Positions 33,896 to 41,448 of a stretch of 41,641 nt of DNA are shown here, one piece after another. Under the pieces are notes generated by a model, which worked only from the letters and a program-made list of their open reading frames with translations, did no database searches and was not told where the DNA came from. The first letter of the stretch is position 1. Each line of letters starts with the position of its first letter. The DNA comes from SKLM01 sp964450435 (GTDB taxonomy: Bacteria > Chloroflexota > Anaerolineae > B4-G1), in the NCBI GenBank assembly GCA_964450435.1, contig CAYVCX010000020.1, forward strand, positions 1 to 41,641, read 5' to 3'. Position numbers and translations under genes: made by a program.

Positions 33896-35632
33896 TTACT
33901 CCCCCTTCATTCGCCGTAACATCGCCATCAAGCGCTCGTTACCGCCCGCTGGGGGCTTCCACTCCACTTGAACCACCGCAGCGTTCTGGGCCTGCAGGCT
34001 CTCCGTGAACGACTTCAGGCCCACATTGATGGCGGATAGCGGCTTCTGGAGCGCACACGAAGCTACTGACACCGGATACTCGGTAGCCGGTGGTCGATTG
34101 AGGGACTGAAGCAGACGACCCACGTAGTGGACGGCTAGATCATTGCTGGTCTCCACCCGCACCCCTGCGGCTTCGAGTTGCCCCACCTGAGCGTCGAAAT
34201 CTTGCGGATCCTCGTCGGTGCCGACTACCACGGCGACCACCTCTAAGTATCGCCCGGCCTTCTCTGCTCTCGCACGGGCCTCGGCAATGGCCGGGGCCAG
34301 CTCGCCGGCTGGATCGGGATGAGCGCCGTATCCCAACACAACATCGAGCAAGATGAGCGCCACCTCTGGATCGTCCGCCTCCCGTTGCAGCCGCCGGATG
34401 CGAAACTCGTTGTCCATCATAGGGTGCAAGCGCCCCACCGTGAACTCGTCTTCACCCAGGTCGACGATTGTGTGGCCCTGGCTGACCATCGAGTCGACCA
34501 GCCGATACTCTTCCTCAAGCGGCACGTTCGAGTAGATCGCATCCACATAGCCCTGTAGCAGGAGGAGTGTCTCATAGGCCAAGGTGCCACCCGAAAAGAG
34601 CCCGCGCAAGTACCGTTGCCCCGAAGAAAAGCGCTCCAGATTCGGTTCTGGAGCGGATCTCACACCTGCGGTAGAGGTAGCCAACTCCAGGGCCATCTGC
34701 GCGGTCTCGTCAAAGGAGGCGGCAAAATGGAGATTGCCCACCCGGCGGGCGGGGGGTGTGTATCCGATGAAGTCCACTACGACCGCCTTGCCCCACCTGG
34801 CACAATAGAGGCCAGCTGCCCGCAGCAGTTCATCGGCCACGCGGGGTGCAGGGGGCTTAGAGATAAGCACGATGATCTCGGTCTCGGAGTCGTGACCGAG
34901 CAGGTTGAGCCCCTGATGGGCCGTCACCGCGCCCACCGCCTCGGAGAGATCGCGGCCGCCGGTGCCGATAGCGTGGCTGATGCCACCCCCCAGTTGATGA
35001 ATTCGAGAACTAACCTGCTGCAAACCAGTTCCTGAAGCAGCAACCAGGCCTATCGCCCCTCGGCGCACCCGATTGGCAAAGCCCAGCCCCACCCCATTCA
35101 CGATGGCCGTCCCGCAGTCCGGACCCATGACCAGCAGGCCAGTCTCGGCCGCCTCCCGCTTGAGCCCAATCTCATCTTCCAGGGAGACATTGTCACTATA
35201 CAGAAACACATTCTTGCCAAGACGGAGGGCCTCTCGGGCGACGCCAGCGGCATAGCGGCCTGGAACCGAGACAAGCACCCACTGGGCATCGGGCATCATT
35301 TCGGCCGCGGTTTCCAGGCTCCTGGGGCGATACTTCTGGCCGGTCCCCGCCCGGCGGCGAGCGGCGAGCAAGTCACCTACCTGGTCCAATGCAGCCCGAG
35401 CCGCAGGCTCATCCTCGGCCCGCACGACGATGATCAGATCATCTGCTCCCGCGGCCTCCGCTTCCGGGGTCAACAGGCCGCTTTGCGCCAGTACAGCCTT
35501 GTTGGCATCAGTGCCCATCACCACACCAGCGTCGAGCACGTCAGGCAGCTCGGACAGGGACCGCTGCAACTGCATCAGAACCACGGAGTCGTGGTAAGCT
35601 CCAGTGCGGATCAATGCTTTGGTGGCTGCCAT
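33896..35632 (-). CDS. fdrA: FdrA-family protein, oxamate carbamoyltransferase-type subunit
   Basis: A 578-residue FdrA homologue built on succinyl-CoA-synthetase-like folds. The N-terminus (ALIRTGAYHDSVVLMQ) and the block LLVMGPDCGTAIVNGVGLGF (about 167-186) followed by LVAASGTGLQQV are family hallmarks; IGTGGRDLSEAVG follows near 222-234. In E. coli FdrA works with YlbE and YlbF, reported as oxamate carbamoyltransferase. The ATG at 35632 is preferred, with AGGAGAG about 6 bases upstream; a TTG at 35653 in the same frame has no such site. It is the first gene after the triple-promoter repeat and so leads the minus-strand array. Confidence 0.88.
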   Translation of the reverse strand: MAATKALIRTGAYHDSVVLMQLQRSLSELPDVLDAGVVMGTDANKAVLAQSGLLTPEAEAAGADDLIIVVRAEDEPAARAALDQVGDLLAARRRAGTGQKYRPRSLETAAEMMPDAQWVLVSVPGRYAAGVAREALRLGKNVFLYSDNVSLEDEIGLKREAAETGLLVMGPDCGTAIVNGVGLGFANRVRRGAIGLVAASGTGLQQVSSRIHQLGGGISHAIGTGGRDLSEAVGAVTAHQGLNLLGHDSETEIIVLISKPPAPRVADELLRAAGLYCARWGKAVVVDFIGYTPPARRVGNLHFAASFDETAQMALELATSTAGVRSAPEPNLERFSSGQRYLRGLFSGGTLAYETLLLLQGYVDAIYSNVPLEEEYRLVDSMVSQGHTIVDLGEDEFTVGRLHPMMDNEFRIRRLQREADDPEVALILLDVVLGYGAHPDPAGELAPAIAEARARAEKAGRYLEVVAVVVGTDEDPQDFDAQVGQLEAAGVRVETSNDLAVHYVGRLLQSLNRPPATEYPVSVASCALQKPLSAINVGLKSFTESLQAQNAAVVQVEWKPPAGGNERLMAMLRRMKGE

Positions 35633-35746
35633 GGGCACTCTCCTGGGATTCAACTCGAGCGCACGGACTGATACGCCTATTCTGTTGTCGGGTTCGTGAT
35701 GGTAGGATCACCCGGTGTTGAGCCCGGGTACTGCTTGACCTTCTAC

Positions 35747-35774
35747 AGTATATTGCAAACTCGGACGATGTCAA
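35747..35774 (-). promoter_or_regulatory. Promoter copy 1 for the fdrA-led array
   Basis: Read on the minus strand: TTGACA (35769-35774), 16-base spacer, TATACT (35747-35752). The -35 is a perfect consensus and the -10 is 5 of 6. It is the copy nearest to fdrA; transcription would start near 35740, leaving a leader of about 110 bases. Confidence 0.75.
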
Positions 35775-35847
35775 ACAGCTCTTAGCGTCAGGTTCGTCGT
35801 GGCAAGATCAACCGGGCGTCGAGCGCAGGTGCTGGTTGACTTTCTGC

Positions 35848-35875
35848 AGTGTACTACAGACTCGGACGATGTCAA
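35848..35875 (-). promoter_or_regulatory. Promoter copy 2 for the fdrA-led array
   Basis: Minus strand: TTGACA (35870-35875), 16-base spacer, TACACT (35848-35853). Same place within the second repeat unit, exactly 101 bases upstream of copy 1. Its -10 is weaker than copy 1. Confidence 0.65.
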
Positions 35876-35948
35876 ACGGCTCTCAGCATCACGTTCGTCG
35901 TGGCAGGACCAACTGGACGTCGGACGCTAGTGGTGGTTGGCTTCCTTC

Positions 35949-35976
35949 AGCATATTACAGGCCTGTACGATGTCAA
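35949..35976 (-). promoter_or_regulatory. Promoter copy 3 for the fdrA-led array
   Basis: Minus strand: TTGACA (35971-35976), 16-base spacer, TATGCT (35949-35954). Exactly 101 bases upstream of copy 2. The -35 hexamer is unchanged in all three copies although much of the surrounding unit has diverged. Confidence 0.65.
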
Positions 35977-36078
35977 ACAGCCGTACTCAGCTCTTAGCCC
36001 AGAATATCTACCCGTGACTGGCGTCTGAACCCGACGTTCTCCGGAAAGTGCGAGATCATACCATCCCGCCCACAGACC

Positions 36079-36106
36079 TTGCCACCTTCCGTGGCGCGAG
36101 TACAAT
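36079..36106 (+). promoter_or_regulatory. Promoter for the DUF2877 gene, leaderless
   Basis: TTGCCA (36079-36084), 16-base spacer, TACAAT (36101-36106). The GTG start of the DUF2877 gene begins seven bases after the -10 box, where transcription itself should start, and there is no Shine-Dalgarno sequence. This matches the layout at the rpiR gene and predicts a leaderless message. Confidence 0.6.
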
Positions 36107-36112
36107 GAGCCT

Positions 36113-36985
36113 GTGAGACTTCACACTTCCGCCCGCTCCGTCAGTCGATTCGTCATTGAGCGAGTGCTGCGAGACCCATCTTCGTCTGTCCGCGTTATGG
36201 CCGTCTTTCAGCACGCCTGCGACCTTGTTACCACAGACGGACAGGTCATCGCCGTCGTCGAGCCGAGAATAGGCAACGGCCCCCTCAACATCGTGATAGA
36301 TCGCGAGGACGCGCCGTTTCGGCTGCTACAGCCCGATGCGCCGGCCCGTTTGGACCGGCGGCGCCTCCAGCTTGGTGGCATGGAGGTCGCCCTGAGCGGG
36401 GCCGCGGTCTGGGAGCCCCGACCGAATTGGCCGGCCCTGCGTGCCCGCCGTCCTGACGCCGCAATCCATCGGCCGAGCTTGCGCCGGCTCTGCCAGGACC
36501 GGGGTCCTGACGGCAGCCTCTTCACATTGCTGGAACGCACGCCTCCTACAGCGTCGGCGCATAGCCCTGTGGGCCTCACGGCGCGGCGCGCAGTCGACGC
36601 TCTTCGGACGGGCTGGATGGGAGACCCGGCCTCGCTGCACAAAGGTGCGAGGCTGCTCGCCGGCCTGGGAGGCGGGCTCACACCCAGCGGCGATGACTTC
36701 CTTGCGGGTCTGATGCTCTGGGCATGGCTGGCTCATCCGGACCCCGACGGCTTCTGCCGTGCCGTTGTCGATACCGCCGCGGAGTTGACGACGACGCTCT
36801 CGGCGGCCCTCCTGCGGGCCGCGGCCCGCGGCGAATGCAGCGCCCCGTGGCACGCACTGCTCGCGGGGCTGGCAGACGAGGACGACGCGGCCCTGACTGC
36901 CGCCGCCGAGAGCGTGCTTTCCCACGGCGCTACGTCCGGCGCCGACGCGCTCACCGGTTTCGTCTGGATGCAGCCCCCGCTGTGA
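36113..36985 (+). CDS. DUF2877 protein (YlbF-like), oxamate carbamoyltransferase-type subunit
   Basis: A 290-residue DUF2877 protein. The family core is GLGGGLTPSGDDFLAG (184-199), followed by TTTLSAALLRAAARGE and the C-terminal GATSGADALTGF. In E. coli the homologue YlbF is the third partner of FdrA and YlbE in the reported oxamate carbamoyltransferase. Here it is transcribed away from fdrA across the triple-promoter region, with its own promoter. The GTG at 36113 is chosen because it fits the leaderless promoter; internal starts are possible since the first 20 residues are not strongly family-like. Confidence 0.82.
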   Translation: MRLHTSARSVSRFVIERVLRDPSSSVRVMAVFQHACDLVTTDGQVIAVVEPRIGNGPLNIVIDREDAPFRLLQPDAPARLDRRRLQLGGMEVALSGAAVWEPRPNWPALRARRPDAAIHRPSLRRLCQDRGPDGSLFTLLERTPPTASAHSPVGLTARRAVDALRTGWMGDPASLHKGARLLAGLGGGLTPSGDDFLAGLMLWAWLAHPDPDGFCRAVVDTAAELTTTLSAALLRAAARGECSAPWHALLAGLADEDDAALTAAAESVLSHGATSGADALTGFVWMQPPL

Positions 36986-37216
36986 GTCTTCCTATTCTTC
37001 GCCCGCTGGAGGGCTTGTTCTCCATCACCGACCGCCACCCCCATGCGCCACAACCCGCCGCAACAGAGGTCGACCGGGTTTCTAACCGCCTGCTCCGCAC
37101 CACGGTATTCTGAGCAAAGACTCGCCGGACCCCCTTCGCCGCCCTCTCGGCGCGTCGCTGTCGCACGCAGCCCTCGCTCCCTGCTCCTCACCCAGCTCCC
37201 CTCCGCGCACCAGCGG
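36986..37216. other. Intergenic region, no gene seen
   Basis: About 230 bases between the DUF2877 gene and the promoter of the DUF2298 gene. The downstream reading frame stays open through part of it, but it lacks a ribosome binding site and lies upstream of the promoter, so it should not be translated. No terminator with a T-run was found. Confidence 0.5.
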
Positions 37217-37245
37217 ATGACAACCACCTCCAACCGTGGTACAAT
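37217..37245 (+). promoter_or_regulatory. Promoter for the DUF2298 membrane protein
   Basis: ATGACA (37217-37222), 17-base spacer, TACAAT (37240-37245). Transcription would start near 37252, leaving a leader of about 30 bases with the GAAGGAGAG ribosome binding site at 37271-37279. Confidence 0.65.
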
Positions 37246-37282
37246 GCGCTGCCCAGGAGAGGACTCGAGAGAAGGAGAGACC

Positions 37283-39826
37283 TTGCAGCACGTCATCGTC
37301 TGGTGGCTGCTCGCCCAGATCCTCGGTCTGGCCGCGCTGCCCTTGACGTATCGTCTATTCCACTGGTTGCCCGGGCGCGGCTATGCCTTCGCCAGGCCTT
37401 TGGGGCTGCTCCTGAGCGGGTACATCCTCTGGCTGGGGGCCTCCCTCGGCCTCCTCAAGAACACCGCCGGGGGCATCATCGTCGCTCTGGCAGCCACCGC
37501 CGCCTTCTCCGTCTGGTTCTACACCCGCCACGGAGAGCAAGACGACCAGCCGCTGGGGGCCTTCCTCAGAGAGCGCTGGCGCCTGATCCTGACCGTCGAG
37601 CTTCTCTTTGCCGTCGCCTTCTTCGCGTGGGCCGTCGTCCGAGCCCACGCGCCGGACAAGATCATGACCACCGGGGGCGAGAAGTTCATGGAGATCGCCT
37701 TCCTCAACGCCATCCTGGAGAGCCCCGAGTTCCCTCCCCGCGACCCCTGGCTCTCCGGGTTCGCCATCAGCTACTACTACTTCGGCTACGTGATGATGGC
37801 GCTGCTGACGCGGCTCTCGGGCGTCGTGTCCGGTGTTGGCTTCGAGCTCTACAACGCGCTGACCTTCGCCCTTACCCTGACCGGGGCCTTCGGCGTCGTC
37901 TACGACCTCGTGGCGGCCCGGGGCCCGCGGTCTTCCGATGACGCCTCGGCGGTCCGCTACGGGCTTCTCGGCTCCTTCTTCGTCGGCGTGATGGGGAATC
38001 TTGAAGGCCTTGTGGAGGCTCTCTATGCCCGGGGCCTGCTCCCCGAGCGCTTCTGGCGCTGGATCGACATCCCGGCCCTGCTCGAGGTTGGCCGGGTCAC
38101 CGGCTCATGGTACCCGGGTCACGGATGGTGGTGGTGGCGGGCCTCCCGTGTCATCCGCGACCGCGACCTGCTGGGCCGACCCATGCCGTTGAGCCCCATC
38201 GACGAGTTCCCCTTCTTCAGCTTCTTGCTGGGGGACAACCACCCGCACGTCATGGCCCTGCCCTTCGTCCTGCTCGCCATCGCCCTGGCCCTCAACCTGC
38301 TGCGGCGACAACGGGCGCCCGGCCGGGACCAGCCCGCCCGGGCCCACTGGTGGAACCCCGCAACGTACTGCCTCGACGGTGACTGGAGCCGGTTCACTGC
38401 CTACGCCCTGGGGCTCGGCTCCCTCGGCTTCCTGAACACCTGGGACCTGCCCATCTACCTCGGCCTGGCCGTCCTCGCCTACGGGGCGGGTCGCTGGGCA
38501 GCGACCCGCGAGCCCTTGGGACGTCTACTCGGGAGAATGCTCGTCCTGGGCATAAGCCTGACCGTAGTGGCTGTGCTGCTCTACATGCCCTTCTACGTCA
38601 GCTTCAGCTCCCAGGCCGGCGGGGTCCTCCCCTACCTGCTGGCTCCCACCCGCCTGCCCCAGTACCTGGTGATGTTCGGGCCGTTCATCTTCATCGCCGC
38701 CTGGTACCTCGTGGAACGGCTCTTCACCGGCGGGGAGACGTTGAGGGCGCTGGCCGCTGTCGCCCGATGCTGGGCCGTCGTGGCTGCAGCCCCGGTGCTG
38801 ATCCTCGCCCTGACGATGGGCCTGGTCCTGGCAACGGAGTCCAGCCGCCAGTTCCTCCAGGGCGTCCTCTCCAACCCCCAGATCCAGCAGATGGTGGGAA
38901 GCGCGGGCCCCGAATCGGCACTGAGAGCCATTGTGCTGGCCCGACTGGGCGGTCCCTGGCTCTTTCTCACCCTCTCCGCCCTCATTGCCGCTGCCGCAGC
39001 GCTCATCATCCAGCCCTGGAGAAGACGGCCTCAGTCCCGCCAGGCCGCATCCAGCGACCAGTTCGCCGCTCTCCTGTTCCTGTGCGGGCTGGCTCTGACG
39101 TTTCTGGTCGAGTTCGTCTATCTGCGCGACAGCTTCGGCGTCCGTATGAACACCGTCTTCAAGTTCTACTACCAGGCTTGGGTGATGCTGGGATGCGCCT
39201 CCGCCTACGCCGTCTGGCGGGTGGTCGGATGTGCGGCAGCGACGCATCGAGATGCGCTCCGGACCGTCTTCCTCTTCGGCACGGCCCTGCTGGCGGTCGG
39301 CGGGCTCGTCTACCCCGTGATGGCCAGCTACAGCCGCGTCCGCGGATTCGAGACCGAGCCCCACCTGGACGGCACCGTCAACATCGCGCGAAATCATCCC
39401 GACGACTGGGCGGCCATCCAGTGGCTGCGGGCCAACGCGCCGGGGGTCCCCGTCATCCTGGAGGCACCGGGGCGCAGCTACGACTACGAGGGGCGCATCA
39501 GCGCCCTCACCGGCTATCCCGCCGTGCTCGGCTGGGCCCTCCACCAGGGCCAGTGGCGTGGAGACTACGTGGAGCAAGGAAAACGGGAGCCGGACATCGA
39601 AACCATCTACACCACCACGGACGCCCGGCGTACACTGGAGCTGCTGCACAAGTGGGACGTCGACTACGTCATCGTGGGGCCGCCCGAGCGCCGCTACGTC
39701 GAGGAACGCTGCCGCGCCGCCGACAGCGCATGCGACGCCGCCGAGGCATTGAGCAACCTTGACGGGCTGCTGAACCTGGTGTTTCGACAGGGGCAGACTG
39801 CCGTCTACCGCGTGCCCCGCCCATAG
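37283..39826 (+). CDS. DUF2298 large membrane protein (Chlor_Arch_YYY type)
   Basis: An 847-residue polytopic membrane protein. The YYY landmark is SYYYFGYVMMALLTRLSG in the N-terminal third; further family blocks are PLSPIDEFPFFSFLLGDNHPHV and LNTWDLPIYLGLAVLAYGA, then VYLRDSFGVRMNTVFKFYYQ. About a dozen or more hydrophobic helices fill residues 1-690. The last 150 residues form a soluble tail with VDYVIVGPPERRY. The layout is glycosyltransferase-like and the family occurs chiefly in Chloroflexi and archaea, but its reaction is not established. The TTG at 37283 is chosen because GAAGGAGAG lies just before it and the promoter lies upstream; the frame is open 80 codons further back, across that promoter. 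It ends 16 bases from the convergent coaBC gene. Confidence 0.87.
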   Translation: MQHVIVWWLLAQILGLAALPLTYRLFHWLPGRGYAFARPLGLLLSGYILWLGASLGLLKNTAGGIIVALAATAAFSVWFYTRHGEQDDQPLGAFLRERWRLILTVELLFAVAFFAWAVVRAHAPDKIMTTGGEKFMEIAFLNAILESPEFPPRDPWLSGFAISYYYFGYVMMALLTRLSGVVSGVGFELYNALTFALTLTGAFGVVYDLVAARGPRSSDDASAVRYGLLGSFFVGVMGNLEGLVEALYARGLLPERFWRWIDIPALLEVGRVTGSWYPGHGWWWWRASRVIRDRDLLGRPMPLSPIDEFPFFSFLLGDNHPHVMALPFVLLAIALALNLLRRQRAPGRDQPARAHWWNPATYCLDGDWSRFTAYALGLGSLGFLNTWDLPIYLGLAVLAYGAGRWAATREPLGRLLGRMLVLGISLTVVAVLLYMPFYVSFSSQAGGVLPYLLAPTRLPQYLVMFGPFIFIAAWYLVERLFTGGETLRALAAVARCWAVVAAAPVLILALTMGLVLATESSRQFLQGVLSNPQIQQMVGSAGPESALRAIVLARLGGPWLFLTLSALIAAAAALIIQPWRRRPQSRQAASSDQFAALLFLCGLALTFLVEFVYLRDSFGVRMNTVFKFYYQAWVMLGCASAYAVWRVVGCAAATHRDALRTVFLFGTALLAVGGLVYPVMASYSRVRGFETEPHLDGTVNIARNHPDDWAAIQWLRANAPGVPVILEAPGRSYDYEGRISALTGYPAVLGWALHQGQWRGDYVEQGKREPDIETIYTTTDARRTLELLHKWDVDYVIVGPPERRYVEERCRAADSACDAAEALSNLDGLLNLVFRQGQTAVYRVPRP

Positions 39827-39842
39827 GCAGCCCCAGACGGCC

Positions 39843-41078
39843 TTACCCCCTCCCCAGCACGTCCTCGACCCGCTCCAGAATTCTCTCGGCCACAGCGAAC
39901 TTGCTCATCAGCGGCAGCTCCGTCGGCTCCCCCTGACCATCGACCAGCACCACCCGGTTCGTCTCGGCCCCGAACCCCGCGCCGGGGGCCGTGACGTCGT
40001 TAGCCACGATCAGGTCGAGCTTCTTTGCCTCCAACTTCTGCCGGGCGTTGTCCACCAGGTCCTCCGTCTCGGCGGCGAACCCCACCACCACCCGCGGCCG
40101 GCCGGTCTCGGCGCGCTCCCGGGCGACGGCGGCCAGGATATCCCGCGTGCGGCTCAGCCGCAGCGTCAGATCCCGGTCGCCCTTCTTCATCTTCTGCGCA
40201 GCGGCCTCCTCGGGCCGATGGTCCGCCACCGCCGCCGCCATCAACAGCACATCGGCCTCAGCGCTGGCCTCCAGGACGGCGACCCTCATCTCCTGCGCCG
40301 TGGTCACGTCCACGCGCTCGGCGCCCACCGGTGCCGCCAGGTGAGTCGGGCCCGCGACCAGGGTCACCCGCGCGCCGCGATCCACCGCCGCCTGGGCCAG
40401 GGCGAAGCCCTGATGCCCGGAGGAGGGGTTGCTCAGGAAGCGCACTGGATCAACAGGCTCCCGGGTGGGGCCGGCGGACACCACTACGTGCCGCCCGGCG
40501 AGCGCTCCCTCCCTGCCCAGCACCCGGCGGATATGACCCAGGATCGCGTCCGGCTCGACCAGTCGCCCTTCTCCCTCCAGTCCCGAGGCCATCCGCCCCC
40601 GGCCCGGCTCGGCAAAGGCCGCGCCCCGTCCGCGCAGCAGGCCCACGTTCGCCTGAGTGGCCGGGTGGGACCACATCCCCACGTCCATCGCCGGAGCCAG
40701 GAGCAGCGGACAGCGCGCCGCTAGAGCCAGCGTGCTCAGCAGATTGTCTGCCAGGCCATGGGCCAGCTTCGCCATCGTATTCGCCGTAGCCGGGGCGATC
40801 ACCAACAGGTCAGCCGCGTGCGCCAGCCCAACGTGGGCGATATGAGTAGGCATCCTCTCGCCCGCCGTGTGCCACATACTCGTGTACGCCGGACGGCCCG
40901 TCAGCGCCTCGAATGTGAGGGGGTCGACGAACCGCATCGCCGCCTCCGTCATCACCACGTCCACGTCAGCTCCAGCCTGAGTCAGGTGGCTGGCCAGGAT
41001 GCAGACCTTGTAGGCAGCGATGCCGCCGGTGATACCCAATACAACACGCTTGCCCTCCAACAGGGGAATAGCCTCCAT
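39843..41078 (-). CDS. coaBC: Bifunctional phosphopantothenoylcysteine decarboxylase / phosphopantothenate-cysteine ligase
   Basis: A 411-residue CoaBC (Dfp) protein catalysing two steps of coenzyme A synthesis from 4'-phosphopantothenate. The CoaC half opens with VVLGITGGIAAYK; His82 (AHVGLAHAADLLVIAPATAN) fits the catalytic histidine, and APAMDVGMW is present. The CoaB half starts near residue 190 with VVVSAGPTREPVDPVRFLSN and SSGHQG, then AAAVADHRP and the KKLDLIVANDV block. At the position of the E. coli decarboxylase active-site Cys (ACG-x-x-G-x-GRM/L context) this protein reads MASGLEGEGRL, with Ser165. GGAGGAG precedes the ATG. Length is normal. Confidence 0.95.
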   Translation of the reverse strand: MEAIPLLEGKRVVLGITGGIAAYKVCILASHLTQAGADVDVVMTEAAMRFVDPLTFEALTGRPAYTSMWHTAGERMPTHIAHVGLAHAADLLVIAPATANTMAKLAHGLADNLLSTLALAARCPLLLAPAMDVGMWSHPATQANVGLLRGRGAAFAEPGRGRMASGLEGEGRLVEPDAILGHIRRVLGREGALAGRHVVVSAGPTREPVDPVRFLSNPSSGHQGFALAQAAVDRGARVTLVAGPTHLAAPVGAERVDVTTAQEMRVAVLEASAEADVLLMAAAVADHRPEEAAAQKMKKGDRDLTLRLSRTRDILAAVARERAETGRPRVVVGFAAETEDLVDNARQKLEAKKLDLIVANDVTAPGAGFGAETNRVVLVDGQGEPTELPLMSKFAVAERILERVEDVLGRG

Positions 41079-41125
41079 AGCTCCTCCAGTCCCGCCATAA
41101 CCCGGTCATCCCAAGTCTGTTGCGG

Positions 41126-41154
41126 ATTATACTGGGCAAGGCGTGCGCAAGCAA
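41126..41154 (-). promoter_or_regulatory. Promoter for coaBC
   Basis: Minus strand: TTGCTT (41149-41154), 17-base spacer, TATAAT (41126-41131). A perfect -10 box with about 45 bases of leader before the coaBC ATG. Confidence 0.7.
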
Positions 41155-41448
41155 GACAGACTGCCTTGAACCCCCACCTTGCGAAGATTGCGCGAACACC
41201 CCCCCTAGACACCGCCCCTGAACCACCAGAGCACTCCCCTCCTCCAACCCATCCCCTTGACCTTCGGAAGGTTACCCGCCAATCACTCCAGCCAATACAC
41301 CCGCAGCTCTCCCTTCATCCATTCGCCGACGCTGCTGTCCACCGCATGGGAACCGACCGCAGAACTGGCGCCCAGTTGGTTGAAGACGGAAGAGCTACTT
41401 GTACAAGCTGCACACGATCTCTTCGCACATCACCCAGGAGCACTTGTT

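Larger units (their letters stand above)
35687..35998 (-). repeat. Three tandem ~101-bp units, each with a promoter
   Basis: Three direct repeats lie at 35687-35786, 35787-35887 and 35888-35998, the last with about 10 extra bases near its end. They share GATGTCAAAC, a central TTGA/TTGG block and GTTCGTCGTGGCA, at roughly 70-80% identity by eye. Each contains a minus-strand -35/-10 pair at the same internal position, spaced exactly 101 bases from the next copy. Copies 2 and 3 also share an inverted repeat: TCAACC (35808-35813) with GGTTGA (35834-35839), and CCAACT (35909-35914) with GGTTGG (35935-35940), the first pair changing T-A to C-G together. Copy 1 instead has ACCCGG (35710-35715) with CCGGGT (35724-35729). 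Confidence 0.85.

Noticed and set aside
35687..35998. CRISPR array
   Set aside because: Only three units, about 101 bases each, repeated along their whole length with no short-repeat/variable-spacer pattern, and no cas genes nearby.
38525..39649. A 374-codon minus-strand frame opposite the DUF2298 gene
   Set aside because: Gly/Glu/Asp-rich antisense shadow of membrane-helix codons; the sense frame has strong family motifs and a promoter.
40025..40789. A 254-codon Pro/Arg-rich plus-strand frame opposite coaBC
   Set aside because: Low-complexity antisense product of GC-rich sequence; coaBC on the other strand is certain.
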